Assembly (NCBI GenBank): GCA_016237705.1
Contig: CP066204.1
Coordinates: 248,001-312,000 of the forward strand
Direction: 5' to 3'
Origin: Aerococcaceae bacterium zg-252
GTDB taxonomy: Bacteria; Bacillota; Bacilli; Lactobacillales; Aerococcaceae
DNA: 64,000 nt
The notes under the pieces were generated by a model. It was given only the letters and a program-made list of their open reading frames with translations, searched no databases and was not told where the DNA came from. The position numbers were made by a program, and so were the translations under genes. Of this stretch, positions 52,687 to 62,499 are shown in pieces; the stretch's first letter is position 1; every line of letters begins with the position of its first letter.

Positions 52687-54105
52687 ATGGAATTTAAAAA
52701 TATTGCTGAATCGGTTGTGGCCAATTTAGGTGGAATCGAAAATATTAATAGCATCGCACATTGCGCAACACGTTTACGTGTAATGGTGCGTGATGAAGCA
52801 AAAATCAATAAAGAGGCAATCGAAAATACAGATAAAGTAATGGGTGCCTTTTTCAATTCAGGACAATATCAAATTATTTTTGGTACTGGTACTGTCAACA
52901 AGGTGTATGAAGCAGTAGCTCAAATACCAGGTATCAATGCTGTGACAAAATCAGAGCAAAAAGAGGAAGTAGCAGCGAAACCACAAGGAAATGCTTTCCA
53001 ACGTGTTGTTCGTACATTTGGTGATGTCTTTGTACCAATTATTCCTGTACTTGTTGCGACAGGTTTATTTATGGGATTACGAGGTTTAGTGACACGTCCT
53101 GAAATTTTAGGTTTATTCGGTATGACGAAAGATATGATTAGTCCAAACTTTTTACAATGGACTGAGATTTTAACGGATACTGCATTTGCCTTTTTACCAG
53201 CTTTAGTTGCATGGTCTTCATTTAAAGTATTTGGTGGTAATCCAGTATTAGGGATTGTCTTAGGATTAATGATGGTACATCCGTCATTACCAAATGCGTA
53301 TGATGTAGCAGCAGGACGTTCTGAAGCCTTAACATTCTTTGGCTTTATTCCAGTAGTAGGTTATCAAGGAACTGTTATTCCAGCCTTTATCGTAGGGTTT
53401 GTTGGTGCGAAATTAGAAAAATGGTTGCACAAAAAAGTTCCAGATACTTTCGATTTATTAGTAACACCATTCTTAACTTTATTAGTAATGAGTATTCTTG
53501 GTTTATTTGCGATTGGTCCAGTTTTCCACTCACTTGAAATAGTTGTATTAACTGCAACTGAATGGATTTTAGGTTTGCCATTCGGTTTAGCTGGTTTAAT
53601 TATCGGTGGTTTACAACAAGTAATCGTGGTAACGGGTATTCACCATATTTTCAATTTCTTGGAAGTGCAATTAATTTCAAATTCTGAACAAGCTACTGGT
53701 GTTGCAGCAAACCCATTCAATGCCTTTTTAACGGCAGCGACTGCAGCACAAGCAGGTGCAATTTTTGCAGTTGGTCGTAAAACTACGAATGCAAAGTTAA
53801 AAGCATTGTCATTCTCTGCTGGTATTTCTTGTTTATTAGGGATTACAGAACCGGCGATTTTTGGAGTTAACTTACGATACGGAAAACCATTTATTATGGG
53901 ATTAATTGGTGGTGCAGTCGGTGGCTTTGCTGCAGGATTATTAAACTTATCAGCAACTGGTATGTCGATTACTGTATTACCAGGAACATTATTATACTTA
54001 AATCAATTATTACCATACTTATTGATGATGGCTATTTCATTCGGTGTTGCGTTTGTGTTAACCTATACAATCGGATTTAACGATGAAATGACAGCTAATA
54101 ATTAA
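52687..54105 (+). CDS. scrA: Sucrose-type PTS EIIBC component
   Basis: 472 residues. IIB domain about 1-85 with the phosphocysteine C26 in IAHCATRLRV, then a IIC domain with about ten helices (FGDVFVPIIPVLVATGLFMGLRG, VVTGIHHIFNFLEVQLI, ITEPAIFGVNLRYGKPFI). There is no IIA domain, so it must take phosphate from a separate EIIA-Glc. The frame extends up to 52588, but only ATG 52687 has an RBS (GGAGG) and follows the promoter. Sucrose is inferred from the neighbouring hydrolase; trehalose-type EIIs look similar. Confidence 0.87.
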   Translation: MEFKNIAESVVANLGGIENINSIAHCATRLRVMVRDEAKINKEAIENTDKVMGAFFNSGQYQIIFGTGTVNKVYEAVAQIPGINAVTKSEQKEEVAAKPQGNAFQRVVRTFGDVFVPIIPVLVATGLFMGLRGLVTRPEILGLFGMTKDMISPNFLQWTEILTDTAFAFLPALVAWSSFKVFGGNPVLGIVLGLMMVHPSLPNAYDVAAGRSEALTFFGFIPVVGYQGTVIPAFIVGFVGAKLEKWLHKKVPDTFDLLVTPFLTLLVMSILGLFAIGPVFHSLEIVVLTATEWILGLPFGLAGLIIGGLQQVIVVTGIHHIFNFLEVQLISNSEQATGVAANPFNAFLTAATAAQAGAIFAVGRKTTNAKLKALSFSAGISCLLGITEPAIFGVNLRYGKPFIMGLIGGAVGGFAAGLLNLSATGMSITVLPGTLLYLNQLLPYLLMMAISFGVAFVLTYTIGFNDEMTANN

Positions 54106-54115
54106 TAATATTATT

Positions 54116-54152
54116 GGGACGATGGGTGAAATATCTCAGCAGTCCCTTTTTG
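54116..54152 (+). terminator. Weak terminator after scrA
   Basis: GGGAC 54116-54120 and GTCCC 54142-54146 pair around a partly paired 21-nt loop, followed by TTTTTG. It may reduce read-through into scrB. Confidence 0.5.
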
Positions 54153-54270
54153 TATGTTGATTCCAATAATCTGAAATGACATTGATTCCAGAAATTTTAC
54201 GAGTGTTTCTAAGCACTTGGACAGTTTCTAATATAGACGTTCATTTCAAAGTATTTGTTATCACACCATG
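54153..54270 (-). repeat. Structured intergenic repeat, copy F (reverse orientation)
   Basis: Read on the minus strand, it opens CATGGTGTGATAACAAATA...TTTGAAATGA and closes GTCATTTCAGATTATTGGAATC, the same ends as copies E and B. It fills most of the scrA-scrB gap and stops 24 bp before the scrB ATG. It is the only copy in reverse orientation. Confidence 0.6.
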
Positions 54271-54294
54271 TTTATTTTAGAATAGGAGAGTGTT

Positions 54295-55698
54295 ATGAGA
54301 AATATCGGAAAGTTTGCACAGCATTATCATATTACCCCAGAACAAGGATTATTAAATGACCCAAATGGATTGAGTTATTTTGACGGTTATTATCATGTGT
54401 TCTATCAATATAATCCGCATAAAACGGATCATTCAGTGAAGTATTGGGGGCATGTTCGTTCAAAAGATTTAGTCCATTGGGAGCAATTACCTATTTCTTT
54501 AAAATCAGATGACTGGTTTGATAAAGACGGTGTGTATTCTGGGGGTGCTTGGGTACACGAAGGGGAATTGTATTTATTTTATACTGGTAATACGAAAGAT
54601 GAAAATGGTGTACGCACGAGTTATCAATGTTTAGCGACATCAAAAGACGGAATCCATTTTGAAAAACAGGGGCCGATTTTAGAGCAAGCTCCTGGTTTTA
54701 CAGGACATGTGCGTGACCCAAAAGTGTGGTTTGATACAGAACGACAAGGTTGGTGGATGATTTTAGGTGCTCAACGTGAAGATGAAACTGGAGATACGAT
54801 TGCTTATTTTTCTACTGATTTAAAAAATTGGGAATATACAGGGTCAATTTTCCAATTTGATAAGTCATTTGGTTATATGTGGGAGTGTCCGGATATTGTC
54901 TTTTTACATGATGAAGTGACGGGTGAAGAGAAAGCAGTCTTTATCTTTTCGCCACAAGGGATTGAACCACAAGGAGTAGCTTACCAAAATATTTTCAATA
55001 CAGTTTATTTAGTAGGACAATGGGATAGTGCAAGTGGCAAATTCATTCCAGATAATCCGTCAATTGAGGCTTTAGTAGAGTGTGACCATGGTTTTGAATA
55101 TTATGCTCCCCAAACATTTGTTGACCCACAAGGTCGTGTGATTCAATATGCGTGGATGGGAACTATGGCACCAGATGTCGAAGCAAGTGTGCCAACGATT
55201 GCAGATAATTGGTTACATCATTTATCGATGCCGAAGACATTGCATTTAGTAAATGGTAAATTAGTACAACGCTCGCTCAGTGAAATGGCACAATTAGTTG
55301 TAAATGAAAAAACGTATTCGATTGGTGGAGAGCGTCAGCAATTCCCACTAGCTGGGCCGAGTTGGATTGAGTATCGTGTAGGTGATGAAGTCGATGATGT
55401 AGTATTAATGGTTGATGATGCCTGCCAGATAATGTATAATCAAACAACTCAACTGATGAAAGTTAGCCGTACTAATTGGTTGACCAAGGAAGTCGAATGT
55501 CGTGAATGGTATTTGGAAGAATCATTAGAGCAATTTGATTTATGGCTAGATAGTAGTTCGATTGAATTATTGATTAATGACGGAAAGTTTGCTTTCTCTC
55601 AAAGAGTATTTGCTGAATCTCCATTGAGCAAATTGGAAGTGGCGGCAACTTCTGGGCAACTAACGATTCGTTCGTTATCAAGCTATCAGTTTGATTAA
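54295..55698 (+). CDS. scrB: Sucrose-6-phosphate hydrolase (GH32)
   Basis: Splits sucrose 6-phosphate into glucose 6-phosphate and fructose. 467 residues. GH32 five-bladed propeller with the nucleophile motif LLNDPNGLSYF, the FYQYNP and RDPKVWF (transition-state Asp) segments, and the acid/base glutamate in MWECPDIVFL. The C-terminal beta-sandwich (about 330-467) is present. Cytoplasmic, with no signal peptide. Confidence 0.95.
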   Translation: MRNIGKFAQHYHITPEQGLLNDPNGLSYFDGYYHVFYQYNPHKTDHSVKYWGHVRSKDLVHWEQLPISLKSDDWFDKDGVYSGGAWVHEGELYLFYTGNTKDENGVRTSYQCLATSKDGIHFEKQGPILEQAPGFTGHVRDPKVWFDTERQGWWMILGAQREDETGDTIAYFSTDLKNWEYTGSIFQFDKSFGYMWECPDIVFLHDEVTGEEKAVFIFSPQGIEPQGVAYQNIFNTVYLVGQWDSASGKFIPDNPSIEALVECDHGFEYYAPQTFVDPQGRVIQYAWMGTMAPDVEASVPTIADNWLHHLSMPKTLHLVNGKLVQRSLSEMAQLVVNEKTYSIGGERQQFPLAGPSWIEYRVGDEVDDVVLMVDDACQIMYNQTTQLMKVSRTNWLTKEVECREWYLEESLEQFDLWLDSSSIELLINDGKFAFSQRVFAESPLSKLEVAATSGQLTIRSLSSYQFD

Positions 55699-55728
55699 AT
55701 GCTTTGTGCAACATTCGATAATCATTAG

Positions 55729-55775
55729 AAAACTCGCAGTTTTTCAGTTTTTGCTGAAAACTGCGAGTTTTTGTG
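55729..55775 (+). terminator. Terminator of scrB
   Basis: Long stem: AAAACTCGCAGT...CAG (55729-55747) pairs with CTGAAAACTGCGAGTTTT (55754-55772 region) with one bulged T, followed by TTTTG. Confidence 0.9.
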
Positions 55776-55934
55776 TATCAATAATTTGTTAGATGTGAAT
55801 TTTTAATGAAGTAATAGCGATAAATGGTAAATAAGTGTGATATTTTTGTGGAATCTGATTTTAAGTCAGTAGAGTATGGTACAATGAATATGTAGATGAA
55901 AACGATTAATTTTTTTAAGATAGGAGAATGAGAG

Positions 55935-58900
55935 ATGCGTCAACATAAAATGAATTACTTGTTGCTAAGCTTAATGGTGGCATTAATGACACCTTATTCA
56001 CTAGTTCAAGCACAAGAGGAAACGGTACAGTTTAATGTTCAAGTGAAAACTAATCTACCGGATTTTTCAAGTAAAACTCTGACAGATGTTAGTTATGATA
56101 TTATTGATAAGACTACCAATGAAGTGGTTTGGAGTTATCGTAATGGTGTTGGGTCAACAGATAATCTGAGTCTTTCATCGGGTGATTATGTATTTCGACT
56201 TTATCACTGGGATCAACTTTCTCAAGGTGGTGCGATTATCGCTGATGAATTGGTGCAGTCCACTGTAAATCCAACGGATACGGAACATTCTAAAGCAGAG
56301 CAATATCAATTAACAGAATATCCAGGAGAAGAAGTAGTATTAGGTGACGGCAGTGTTGTTTACGATATTCCGTTTAGCGTAAAAGCGACAGACGAATTGC
56401 TCAATAAAATAAGTCTTCAATATGAAAGTAACTTTTTCTTGTTTTTATCTGATTCTGAAACAGCGAAACAAACGAATTTCAATAATGAGAATGCTCAAGG
56501 TTCTGATCCAATGGAAGAAACGAATGCTGAAGAAGTGACTGAAACCGAAGAAGTAACGGAAACTAAAGAGTTGACGACAATTGAGGAGTCGATTGATGTA
56601 GCAGACGGTGCTTTGCATGTTGTAGTGAAAGATGAATCAGGTAATCTTGTTACAGGAGCTACTTTGGATTTTCAAGGGCAACAATTATCGACTGATGAAT
56701 TAGGGCAAGTTGAGTTCAATCATCTTGCAGCAGGTCAAAGTACCTTAACTTTATTATCGTTGCCAGAGGGTTATCAAGGAGAAGTAAGTGAATTAGTTGA
56801 TATACCAGCAGGTGAAATTAAAGAGCTTGAATTGACAGTGATGAAAGTTGCTGAAACAAAGGCGGCAACGCAGACAGTCACATTGACAGTAACAGATGAA
56901 AATGGACAAGTATTACAAAATGTAGGAGTAGCAATTGGTGGAATTGAGTATGTGACAGATGAAATGGGGCAAATTTCATTGGAACAGTTACCGCTCGGTG
57001 AGTATGCTTATGAGATTGTTTCCGTACCTAATGGCTTTGAAATCGGTCAAAACGGTAATTTTACTTTAACGGCTGACAATCCGAATCCAATGGTGAATAT
57101 CGCATTAAAACAAGAGAAAAAGGTTGCAACACTTAGCTTTTTTGCAACTAATGAAAATGGAGAAGCTTTGGCAGGAGTAGGTATTACCGTTGCTGGACAG
57201 CAACTCTTTACGGCAGAAGACGGAAAAGCGTCTGTTCAAGGACTTGATTTAACGGAGTATCCGTATCAAATCACAACTGTTCCAGAGGGGTATCTTGCAC
57301 CAGTAGATGACATAGCGGCATTAACAGAGCCTAATGAAGTGAAACAAGTCAATTTATCCTTTACAAAACAACAATCAAAGGCAAGTTTATCCATAGTTGC
57401 GGTTGCTCAAAATCAACAACCAGTTGCGAATGCTAAAGGATTGATTGATAATGCGATTCCTTTTGAAACAGATGCAAATGGGCAAGCAATGATTGCTGAT
57501 TTGACGACTGGAGTACATACATTGCGTGTAACTGAATGGCCTAAAGGCTATCAAGGAGATATGTCAGAACAATCATTTGAATTGTCAGCAGAGGGGACAA
57601 AAGTGACTGTAATGGCTGAAAAAGAAACACCACGTCAGACTATTCGCCTTAAAGTTGTCGACCAGTTTGGTGCAGTTGTACCGAATGCAAAAGTAGTAAT
57701 TCAAGGGCAAGAGAAAATAACGGATGCGAACGGTAATGTTGAGCTAGCAGATATAACAATAGGTCAAGCTCATTATGCTATTTCGCAATTGCCTGAAAAA
57801 TTTGAATTACAATATGAGGGTGATGTTAATATTGTTGAGGGGCAAACTGATTATGCGTTAACATTGAACCGAAAAGTTACATCGGGTAGTGCGACCTTAA
57901 AAGTTGTCAATCAGCATCAACAACCAGTTCCGAATGTAACCGTTAAATTTGGTGGTTTAACAGGTACGTCCGATGCTAATGGTCAAATTAAATTCAATCA
58001 ATTAGAATTAGGTAACTATTATTATGCGATTACAGCTGCTGCGAATAAAGCTGAATTTTCAAGTGAAGAAAAAATGGCGACAATAACTGAGGGATTGGCA
58101 TTTGAAGACATCTTGACGGTTAAAGAACAATCTGTTGGAAAAGTGAAATTTACGATTCGAAATGCACAAGGTGTTGCATTAAAAGGTATTACACTAGCGA
58201 TTCAACAACAGCACTATGTTTCAGATGAAAATGGGCAAATTCTTGTTGAAAATCTGAATCCAGGCACATATGAATATGCGATTACCGGTGCAAATGGTTA
58301 TCAATTTAATCAAAGTAAAGGTATAGTTGAGATTCAATCGGATACATTGACACAAATGGATTTGATTGCTCAACCACAGGAAACTACTACCACTACTCAA
58401 ACAAGTGTTACAACAATCGCAACAACGAATACAAGTTATCGACAATTTGTAGATGCGACAACCAATATTGAAGTATGGGTGGCTCAACAAGATGCCGACA
58501 AGGTGAAACAATTAAAAGTTGACAAAGTAAAAGTGGATAGTTTAGCCAATAAAGACGCAGATATTTACGCAATTCAATTATTGGATGCACAAGGACGAGT
58601 GATTACCTTAACACAGGCTGCTCAAATTAAAATTCCAACTCGTTTAGTCAATTCACAATTACAGTTAGTGAAAGTAGACGATTTACAAGCTATGACGCTT
58701 GAGCATACGCTCCATAATCGCCGAGTGACTTTTTCGGCGAATCAAACAGGAACATTCGCAGTCATTTATGGTGATAAGAAAGCAATCATTAGCCAAAACG
58801 AAGTGACAACAACTCAAGCTCAAACGCTTAAAGTAGAAACTTCAACAGCTATAGAACGCCGTATTCCAAATACAGGGGAACGTAAATCCTTATCTTATGT

Positions 58901-58973
58901 GATTGCAGCTGGGGCTATCATACTTGGTGCATTCTTTATCCTACGAGATAAAAAAGGTAAGCATAAGAAATAA
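55935..58973 (+). CDS. Sortase-anchored surface protein with seven Cna-B/carboxypeptidase-regulatory-like repeats
   Basis: 1012 residues. Signal peptide about 1-26 (NYLLLSLMVALMTPYSLVQA). A unique N-terminal domain covers about 30-180, then an acidic Thr/Glu-rich linker (EEVTETEEVTETKE). Seven repeats of about 85 residues begin near 226, 312, 397, 482, 568, 651 and 736, each with a V.D..G..V.NA....G....TD..GQ....L..G.Y.Y.I...P.GY pattern. A Thr/Ser linker and another domain (about 825-960) follow. The C-terminus has IPNTGE (977-982), a hydrophobic helix and KKGKHKK, the sorting signal of a covalently anchored wall protein. No sortase gene is in the window. Binding target unknown; adhesin or structural role inferred. 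Confidence 0.88.
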   Translation: MRQHKMNYLLLSLMVALMTPYSLVQAQEETVQFNVQVKTNLPDFSSKTLTDVSYDIIDKTTNEVVWSYRNGVGSTDNLSLSSGDYVFRLYHWDQLSQGGAIIADELVQSTVNPTDTEHSKAEQYQLTEYPGEEVVLGDGSVVYDIPFSVKATDELLNKISLQYESNFFLFLSDSETAKQTNFNNENAQGSDPMEETNAEEVTETEEVTETKELTTIEESIDVADGALHVVVKDESGNLVTGATLDFQGQQLSTDELGQVEFNHLAAGQSTLTLLSLPEGYQGEVSELVDIPAGEIKELELTVMKVAETKAATQTVTLTVTDENGQVLQNVGVAIGGIEYVTDEMGQISLEQLPLGEYAYEIVSVPNGFEIGQNGNFTLTADNPNPMVNIALKQEKKVATLSFFATNENGEALAGVGITVAGQQLFTAEDGKASVQGLDLTEYPYQITTVPEGYLAPVDDIAALTEPNEVKQVNLSFTKQQSKASLSIVAVAQNQQPVANAKGLIDNAIPFETDANGQAMIADLTTGVHTLRVTEWPKGYQGDMSEQSFELSAEGTKVTVMAEKETPRQTIRLKVVDQFGAVVPNAKVVIQGQEKITDANGNVELADITIGQAHYAISQLPEKFELQYEGDVNIVEGQTDYALTLNRKVTSGSATLKVVNQHQQPVPNVTVKFGGLTGTSDANGQIKFNQLELGNYYYAITAAANKAEFSSEEKMATITEGLAFEDILTVKEQSVGKVKFTIRNAQGVALKGITLAIQQQHYVSDENGQILVENLNPGTYEYAITGANGYQFNQSKGIVEIQSDTLTQMDLIAQPQETTTTTQTSVTTIATTNTSYRQFVDATTNIEVWVAQQDADKVKQLKVDKVKVDSLANKDADIYAIQLLDAQGRVITLTQAAQIKIPTRLVNSQLQLVKVDDLQAMTLEHTLHNRRVTFSANQTGTFAVIYGDKKAIISQNEVTTTQAQTLKVETSTAIERRIPNTGERKSLSYVIAAGAIILGAFFILRDKKGKHKK

Positions 58974-58976
58974 AGT

Positions 58977-59010
58977 AAATCGCCATTGGAAAACAATCCA
59001 ATGGCGATTT
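58977..59010. terminator. Terminator between the surface protein and CpXC genes
   Basis: Perfect 14-bp stem AAATCGCCATTGGA 58977-58990 / TCCAATGGCGATTT 58997-59010, between convergent genes. Likely bidirectional. Confidence 0.88.
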
Positions 59011-59029
59011 GTGTACTCTGTATCGCAGT

Positions 59030-59695
59030 TTAGGCATCTGATAAATCTGATTTCTTTTGAATGACTTGACTTGCCCAATGATGATTAATAATTAAAAAGC
59101 GTCCTTTAGGAGTTGTCGTAATGGCTTTGTTGAATTTACTACGAATGAAGTCTAATAATTCTGTATTATATTCTACCATTAACTGGTCTTTTTTGGTTAT
59201 ATACAAAAATTTCGGTTGATTTTCTTGATTGAGGTAAAAATAGCGATTGCGAATTTTTGTATCGCTATTTTCTTGTAAAAATAAGCCGTCAGTAAGTGCT
59301 TTTACTAATTCGATTTCGGTATCCACTAAGTTAAAATCGAAAATTTGTACTTTTTCCATTAATTCAGCTGTTTCTAGCATGATACGCATATGATAACCGT
59401 CCAATGATAAACGCATTGAGTAGATTAATTCTTGTAATTGCTCATTTATGGATTCGTGCTCGGTAGCATAAGTAGGGGCAACAAAAAATAATAATTTTTT
59501 GTCGGGGTCATGATACAATACTTGGGTTGTAATTCTACGTTTAGCACCACAATTAGAACATTCAAACATCAATAAAGAGCCGTCTAATAGTTTTTTCTTT
59601 AATTCGGGTTGTCTTCTTGTATTGATAGCTGTTTGAACCGTACGATGCGATTCGTGCTGACAAATTGGACAGGTTATAGTCGGTTTTTCTGCCAT
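59030..59695 (-). CDS. CpXC-domain protein
   Basis: 221 residues. Two zinc-type cysteine pairs, TCPICQHES (C9/C12) and FECSNCGAKRR, in an N-terminal CpXC domain (about 1-125), then a C-terminal region of the same family. The role is unknown; the cysteine pairs suggest a zinc-ribbon fold. The frame extends to 59716, but ATG 59695 follows AGGAG and gives MAEKPTITC. It is a single-gene unit. Confidence 0.8.
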   Translation of the reverse strand: MAEKPTITCPICQHESHRTVQTAINTRRQPELKKKLLDGSLLMFECSNCGAKRRITTQVLYHDPDKKLLFFVAPTYATEHESINEQLQELIYSMRLSLDGYHMRIMLETAELMEKVQIFDFNLVDTEIELVKALTDGLFLQENSDTKIRNRYFYLNQENQPKFLYITKKDQLMVEYNTELLDFIRSKFNKAITTTPKGRFLIINHHWASQVIQKKSDLSDA

Positions 59696-59846
59696 GTGAA
59701 ACGTCACTCCTATCATTTCAGTTTATTTTATTATATCAAATTATTTAGGAAATGATAAATTCTTTTTAGTTCTTCAATTGAAAGCGTATTATGTGATATA
59801 ATAATGTCACAGTGCACGTTGGATTTAGAGAAAGTGAGGTGTACAA

Positions 59847-60398
59847 ATGGAAAAGATTGTTATTCATAGCACAAAATATGGGTCAACTGAAAAATATGCT
59901 AATCGAATTGCTAAACAAATTCAATGCCCAGTTGTAAAAGGGGATAAAGTATCAGTTGAAGATTTAAAAGATTACGATATTATTATTCTCGGTTCGTGTT
60001 TATTAGAAGGAAAATTAGCTAATTCATCTCTCTATCAACAATGGATTGCAGCTTATCCGGATAAACATTGGTTGATTTTTACAGTTGGATTATCCAATCC
60101 TAAATTGACAGATTTTCAGCAAATTTTATCTACGGAATTTGATAAGGAAATATGTCAGAAAGTTTCGTTTTACCATTATCGTGGCACGATTCAATATAAG
60201 CGTATGCAATTAATGGGAAATTTAGCTAATCGAGCTGTCATGGGGAGAATGGCATCGATTGATACGGTAAAATTAAAAGAAGAAGATAAAGCTCTGTTGC
60301 AAAAGTATGGCACAAATTATGATTTAGCCGATGAAAATAAAATTAGCTATCTTATTGAAACTGTACAGCAAATTGAAGCGAATGATATTGTGGAATAG
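59847..60398 (+). CDS. Flavodoxin-like protein
   Basis: 183 residues. N-terminal IVIHSTKYGSTEKYANRIAKQI is the FMN phosphate loop of the flavodoxin_5 (HemG-like) group; ILGSCLLEGKLANSSLYQQWI and FTVGLSNP follow. It resembles the flavodoxin domain of menaquinone-dependent protoporphyrinogen oxidase, but similar proteins occur in lactic acid bacteria without a haem pathway, so the role is open. Its start follows GAGGTG and it ends 29 bp before rpiA. Confidence 0.8.
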   Translation: MEKIVIHSTKYGSTEKYANRIAKQIQCPVVKGDKVSVEDLKDYDIIILGSCLLEGKLANSSLYQQWIAAYPDKHWLIFTVGLSNPKLTDFQQILSTEFDKEICQKVSFYHYRGTIQYKRMQLMGNLANRAVMGRMASIDTVKLKEEDKALLQKYGTNYDLADENKISYLIETVQQIEANDIVE

Positions 60399-60427
60399 TG
60401 AATAATTCGATAGAAATGAGGAGAATT

Positions 60428-61105
60428 ATGGATAGTAAAGAATTAGTCGGTCGTAAAGCGGCAGAATATGTTGAAGACGGTATGGTTGTTGGTTTAGGTA
60501 CAGGTTCAACAGCGTATTGGTTTGTTGATGAAATTGGTCAACGTATTAAAAGAGGCGAGCTCAAGCATATCATTGGAGTGCCCACGTCTAAACAAACTGA
60601 AATGCAAGCACGTCAATTGCGTATTCCACTATCCAGTCTAGATGAAGTGAACCATATTGATTTGTTAGTAGACGGTGCAGATGAATGTTTATCCACTTTC
60701 CATGGGATTAAAGGTGGTGGAGGTGCACTGCTTATTGAAAAAATCGTTGCTCAAAATAGCAATAAAATTATTTGGATTGTAACAGAAGAAAAATTAGTCG
60801 AGAAACTAGGTCGTTTTCCATTACCGGTTGAAATTGTGCAAACAGGTAGCTGGAAATTATTTAGAGTCTTTGATCAAGCCGGTATGAGTCCAGCATTCCG
60901 TAAAAAAGGAAAAGATTCGTTGTTTGTGACGGACTCAGGAAATTATATTATTGATTTGCATTTGAATCAAATTGATAATCCACAACAATTAGCATTTGAA
61001 TTAAAGACAATGGTTGGAGTGGTCGATCATGGTTTGTTTTTAAATTATCCAGATATTATTTTGGTGGGAAAACAAGATGGTACTATTTTAACAATTGAAC
61101 GATAA
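60428..61105 (+). CDS. rpiA: Ribose-5-phosphate isomerase A
   Basis: Interconverts ribose 5-phosphate and ribulose 5-phosphate. 225 residues. VVGLGTGSTAYWFVDEIG, the catalytic DLLVDGADE and KGGGGALL motifs are present. The ATG at 60428 has GAGGAG upstream; an in-frame ATG-like start at 60398 overlaps the previous stop. Followed by a nucleoside phosphorylase gene, so the pair handles ribose phosphates from nucleosides. Confidence 0.96.
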   Translation: MDSKELVGRKAAEYVEDGMVVGLGTGSTAYWFVDEIGQRIKRGELKHIIGVPTSKQTEMQARQLRIPLSSLDEVNHIDLLVDGADECLSTFHGIKGGGGALLIEKIVAQNSNKIIWIVTEEKLVEKLGRFPLPVEIVQTGSWKLFRVFDQAGMSPAFRKKGKDSLFVTDSGNYIIDLHLNQIDNPQQLAFELKTMVGVVDHGLFLNYPDIILVGKQDGTILTIER

Positions 61106-61131
61106 TATAGTTGAAAGAGGGAATTTAGACA

Positions 61132-62433
61132 ATGAGAATGGTAGATATTATTGCAAAGAAACAAGCAGGACATGAATTGAGTAAAGCTGAAATTGAATTT
61201 GTTATTGAGGGATTTACAGCAGAAAAAATTCCAGATTATCAAATGAGTGCTTTGGCAATGGCAATCTATTTTCAAGGAATGACGGAAGAAGAATCTAGTT
61301 ACTTAACCTTGGCAATGGCAGCTAGTGGTGACCAAATCGATTTATCAGCAATTGACGGGATTAAAGTAGATAAGCACTCAACTGGTGGGGTGGGTGATAC
61401 TACGACATTAGTATTAGCACCATTAGTAGCGAGTTGTGGTGTTCCAGTTGCTAAAATGAGTGGACGAGGTCTAGGGCATACAGGTGGTACGGTCGATAAA
61501 TTTGAAGCGATTGAAGGTTTCCGATATGAACTACCAATTGAAGAATTTATCAATCTAGTCAATCGACATAAAGTGGCTGTTGTTGGACAATCGGGTAATT
61601 TAACCCCTGCCGACAAAAAATTATATGCATTGCGTGATGTGACATCGACAGTACAATCAATTCCTTTAATTGCAAGTTCGATTATGAGTAAAAAAATTGC
61701 TGCTGGAGCTGATGCGATTGTCTTAGATGTAAAAGTCGGCGAGGGTGCTTTCATGAAGACGGTTGAAGAGGCTGAGAAACTGGCTCATGCTATGGTAAAA
61801 ATTGGTAATCAAGTAGGCCGTAAAACATTAGCCGTTATTTCAAATATGAATGAGCCGTTAGGATATGCAATCGGAAATGCATTAGAAGTCAAAGAAGCTA
61901 TTTTGACTTTACAAGGTAAGGGACCTGAAGATTTAATGGAACTTTGCTTTGTCTTAGGTGCACAAATGTTAATGGCGGCAGAAAAAGTGAATACCATTGA
62001 AGAGGGTAAAGCATTGTTACAACAACAAATTGGGAATGGTCAAGCCTTAGAAACATTCCGTCAATTTATTGCTCGTCAAGGTGGAAATGCTGCAATTGTT
62101 GATGATGTTAATTTATTACCACAAGCTGCTTATCAAATTGAATTACCAGCTTTAGAAGACGGTGTTGTGAGCCATTGGGTAGCGAATAAAGTAGGAGAAG
62201 CTGCAATGGTTCTTGGAGCAGGACGTGAAACGAAAGAAGATACGATTGACCCAGCCGTTGGTCTAGTTTTACATAAGAAAATTGGTGACCCAGTTACAAA
62301 AGGTGAATCACTATTGACCATTTATAGTAATCGAGAAGATGTAGAAGATGTGAAACGACGCTTGTATGATGCGTTGACGATTGCACAAGAGACACATCCT
62401 GAACCATTGATTTATAATGTGATTACAGAATAA
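61132..62433 (+). CDS. pdp: Pyrimidine-nucleoside phosphorylase
   Basis: Splits uridine and (deoxy)thymidine to base plus sugar 1-phosphate. 433 residues. [10 protein letters not shown] start, [14 protein letters not shown] phosphate loop, [15 protein letters not shown] and the [13 protein letters not shown] region are those of the DeoA/Pdp family. The length fits Firmicutes Pdp. Terminated by a strong hairpin. Confidence 0.96.
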   Translation: MRMVDIIAKKQAGHELSKAEIEFVIEGFTAEKIPDYQMSALAMAIYFQGMTEEESSYLTLAMAASGDQIDLSAIDGIKVDKHSTGGVGDTTTLVLAPLVASCGVPVAKMSGRGLGHTGGTVDKFEAIEGFRYELPIEEFINLVNRHKVAVVGQSGNLTPADKKLYALRDVTSTVQSIPLIASSIMSKKIAAGADAIVLDVKVGEGAFMKTVEEAEKLAHAMVKIGNQVGRKTLAVISNMNEPLGYAIGNALEVKEAILTLQGKGPEDLMELCFVLGAQMLMAAEKVNTIEEGKALLQQQIGNGQALETFRQFIARQGGNAAIVDDVNLLPQAAYQIELPALEDGVVSHWVANKVGEAAMVLGAGRETKEDTIDPAVGLVLHKKIGDPVTKGESLLTIYSNREDVEDVKRRLYDALTIAQETHPEPLIYNVITE

Positions 62434-62453
62434 TTTAAAGTAAGCAAACATAA

Positions 62454-62497
62454 AAAGCACTAGAATAACCCAAGTGGGATATTCTAGTGCTTTGTTT
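62454..62497 (+). terminator. Terminator after pdp
   Basis: Perfect 14-bp stem AAAGCACTAGAATA 62454-62467 / TATTCTAGTGCTTT 62480-62493, then GTTT. Confidence 0.88.
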
Positions 62498-62499
62498 AT

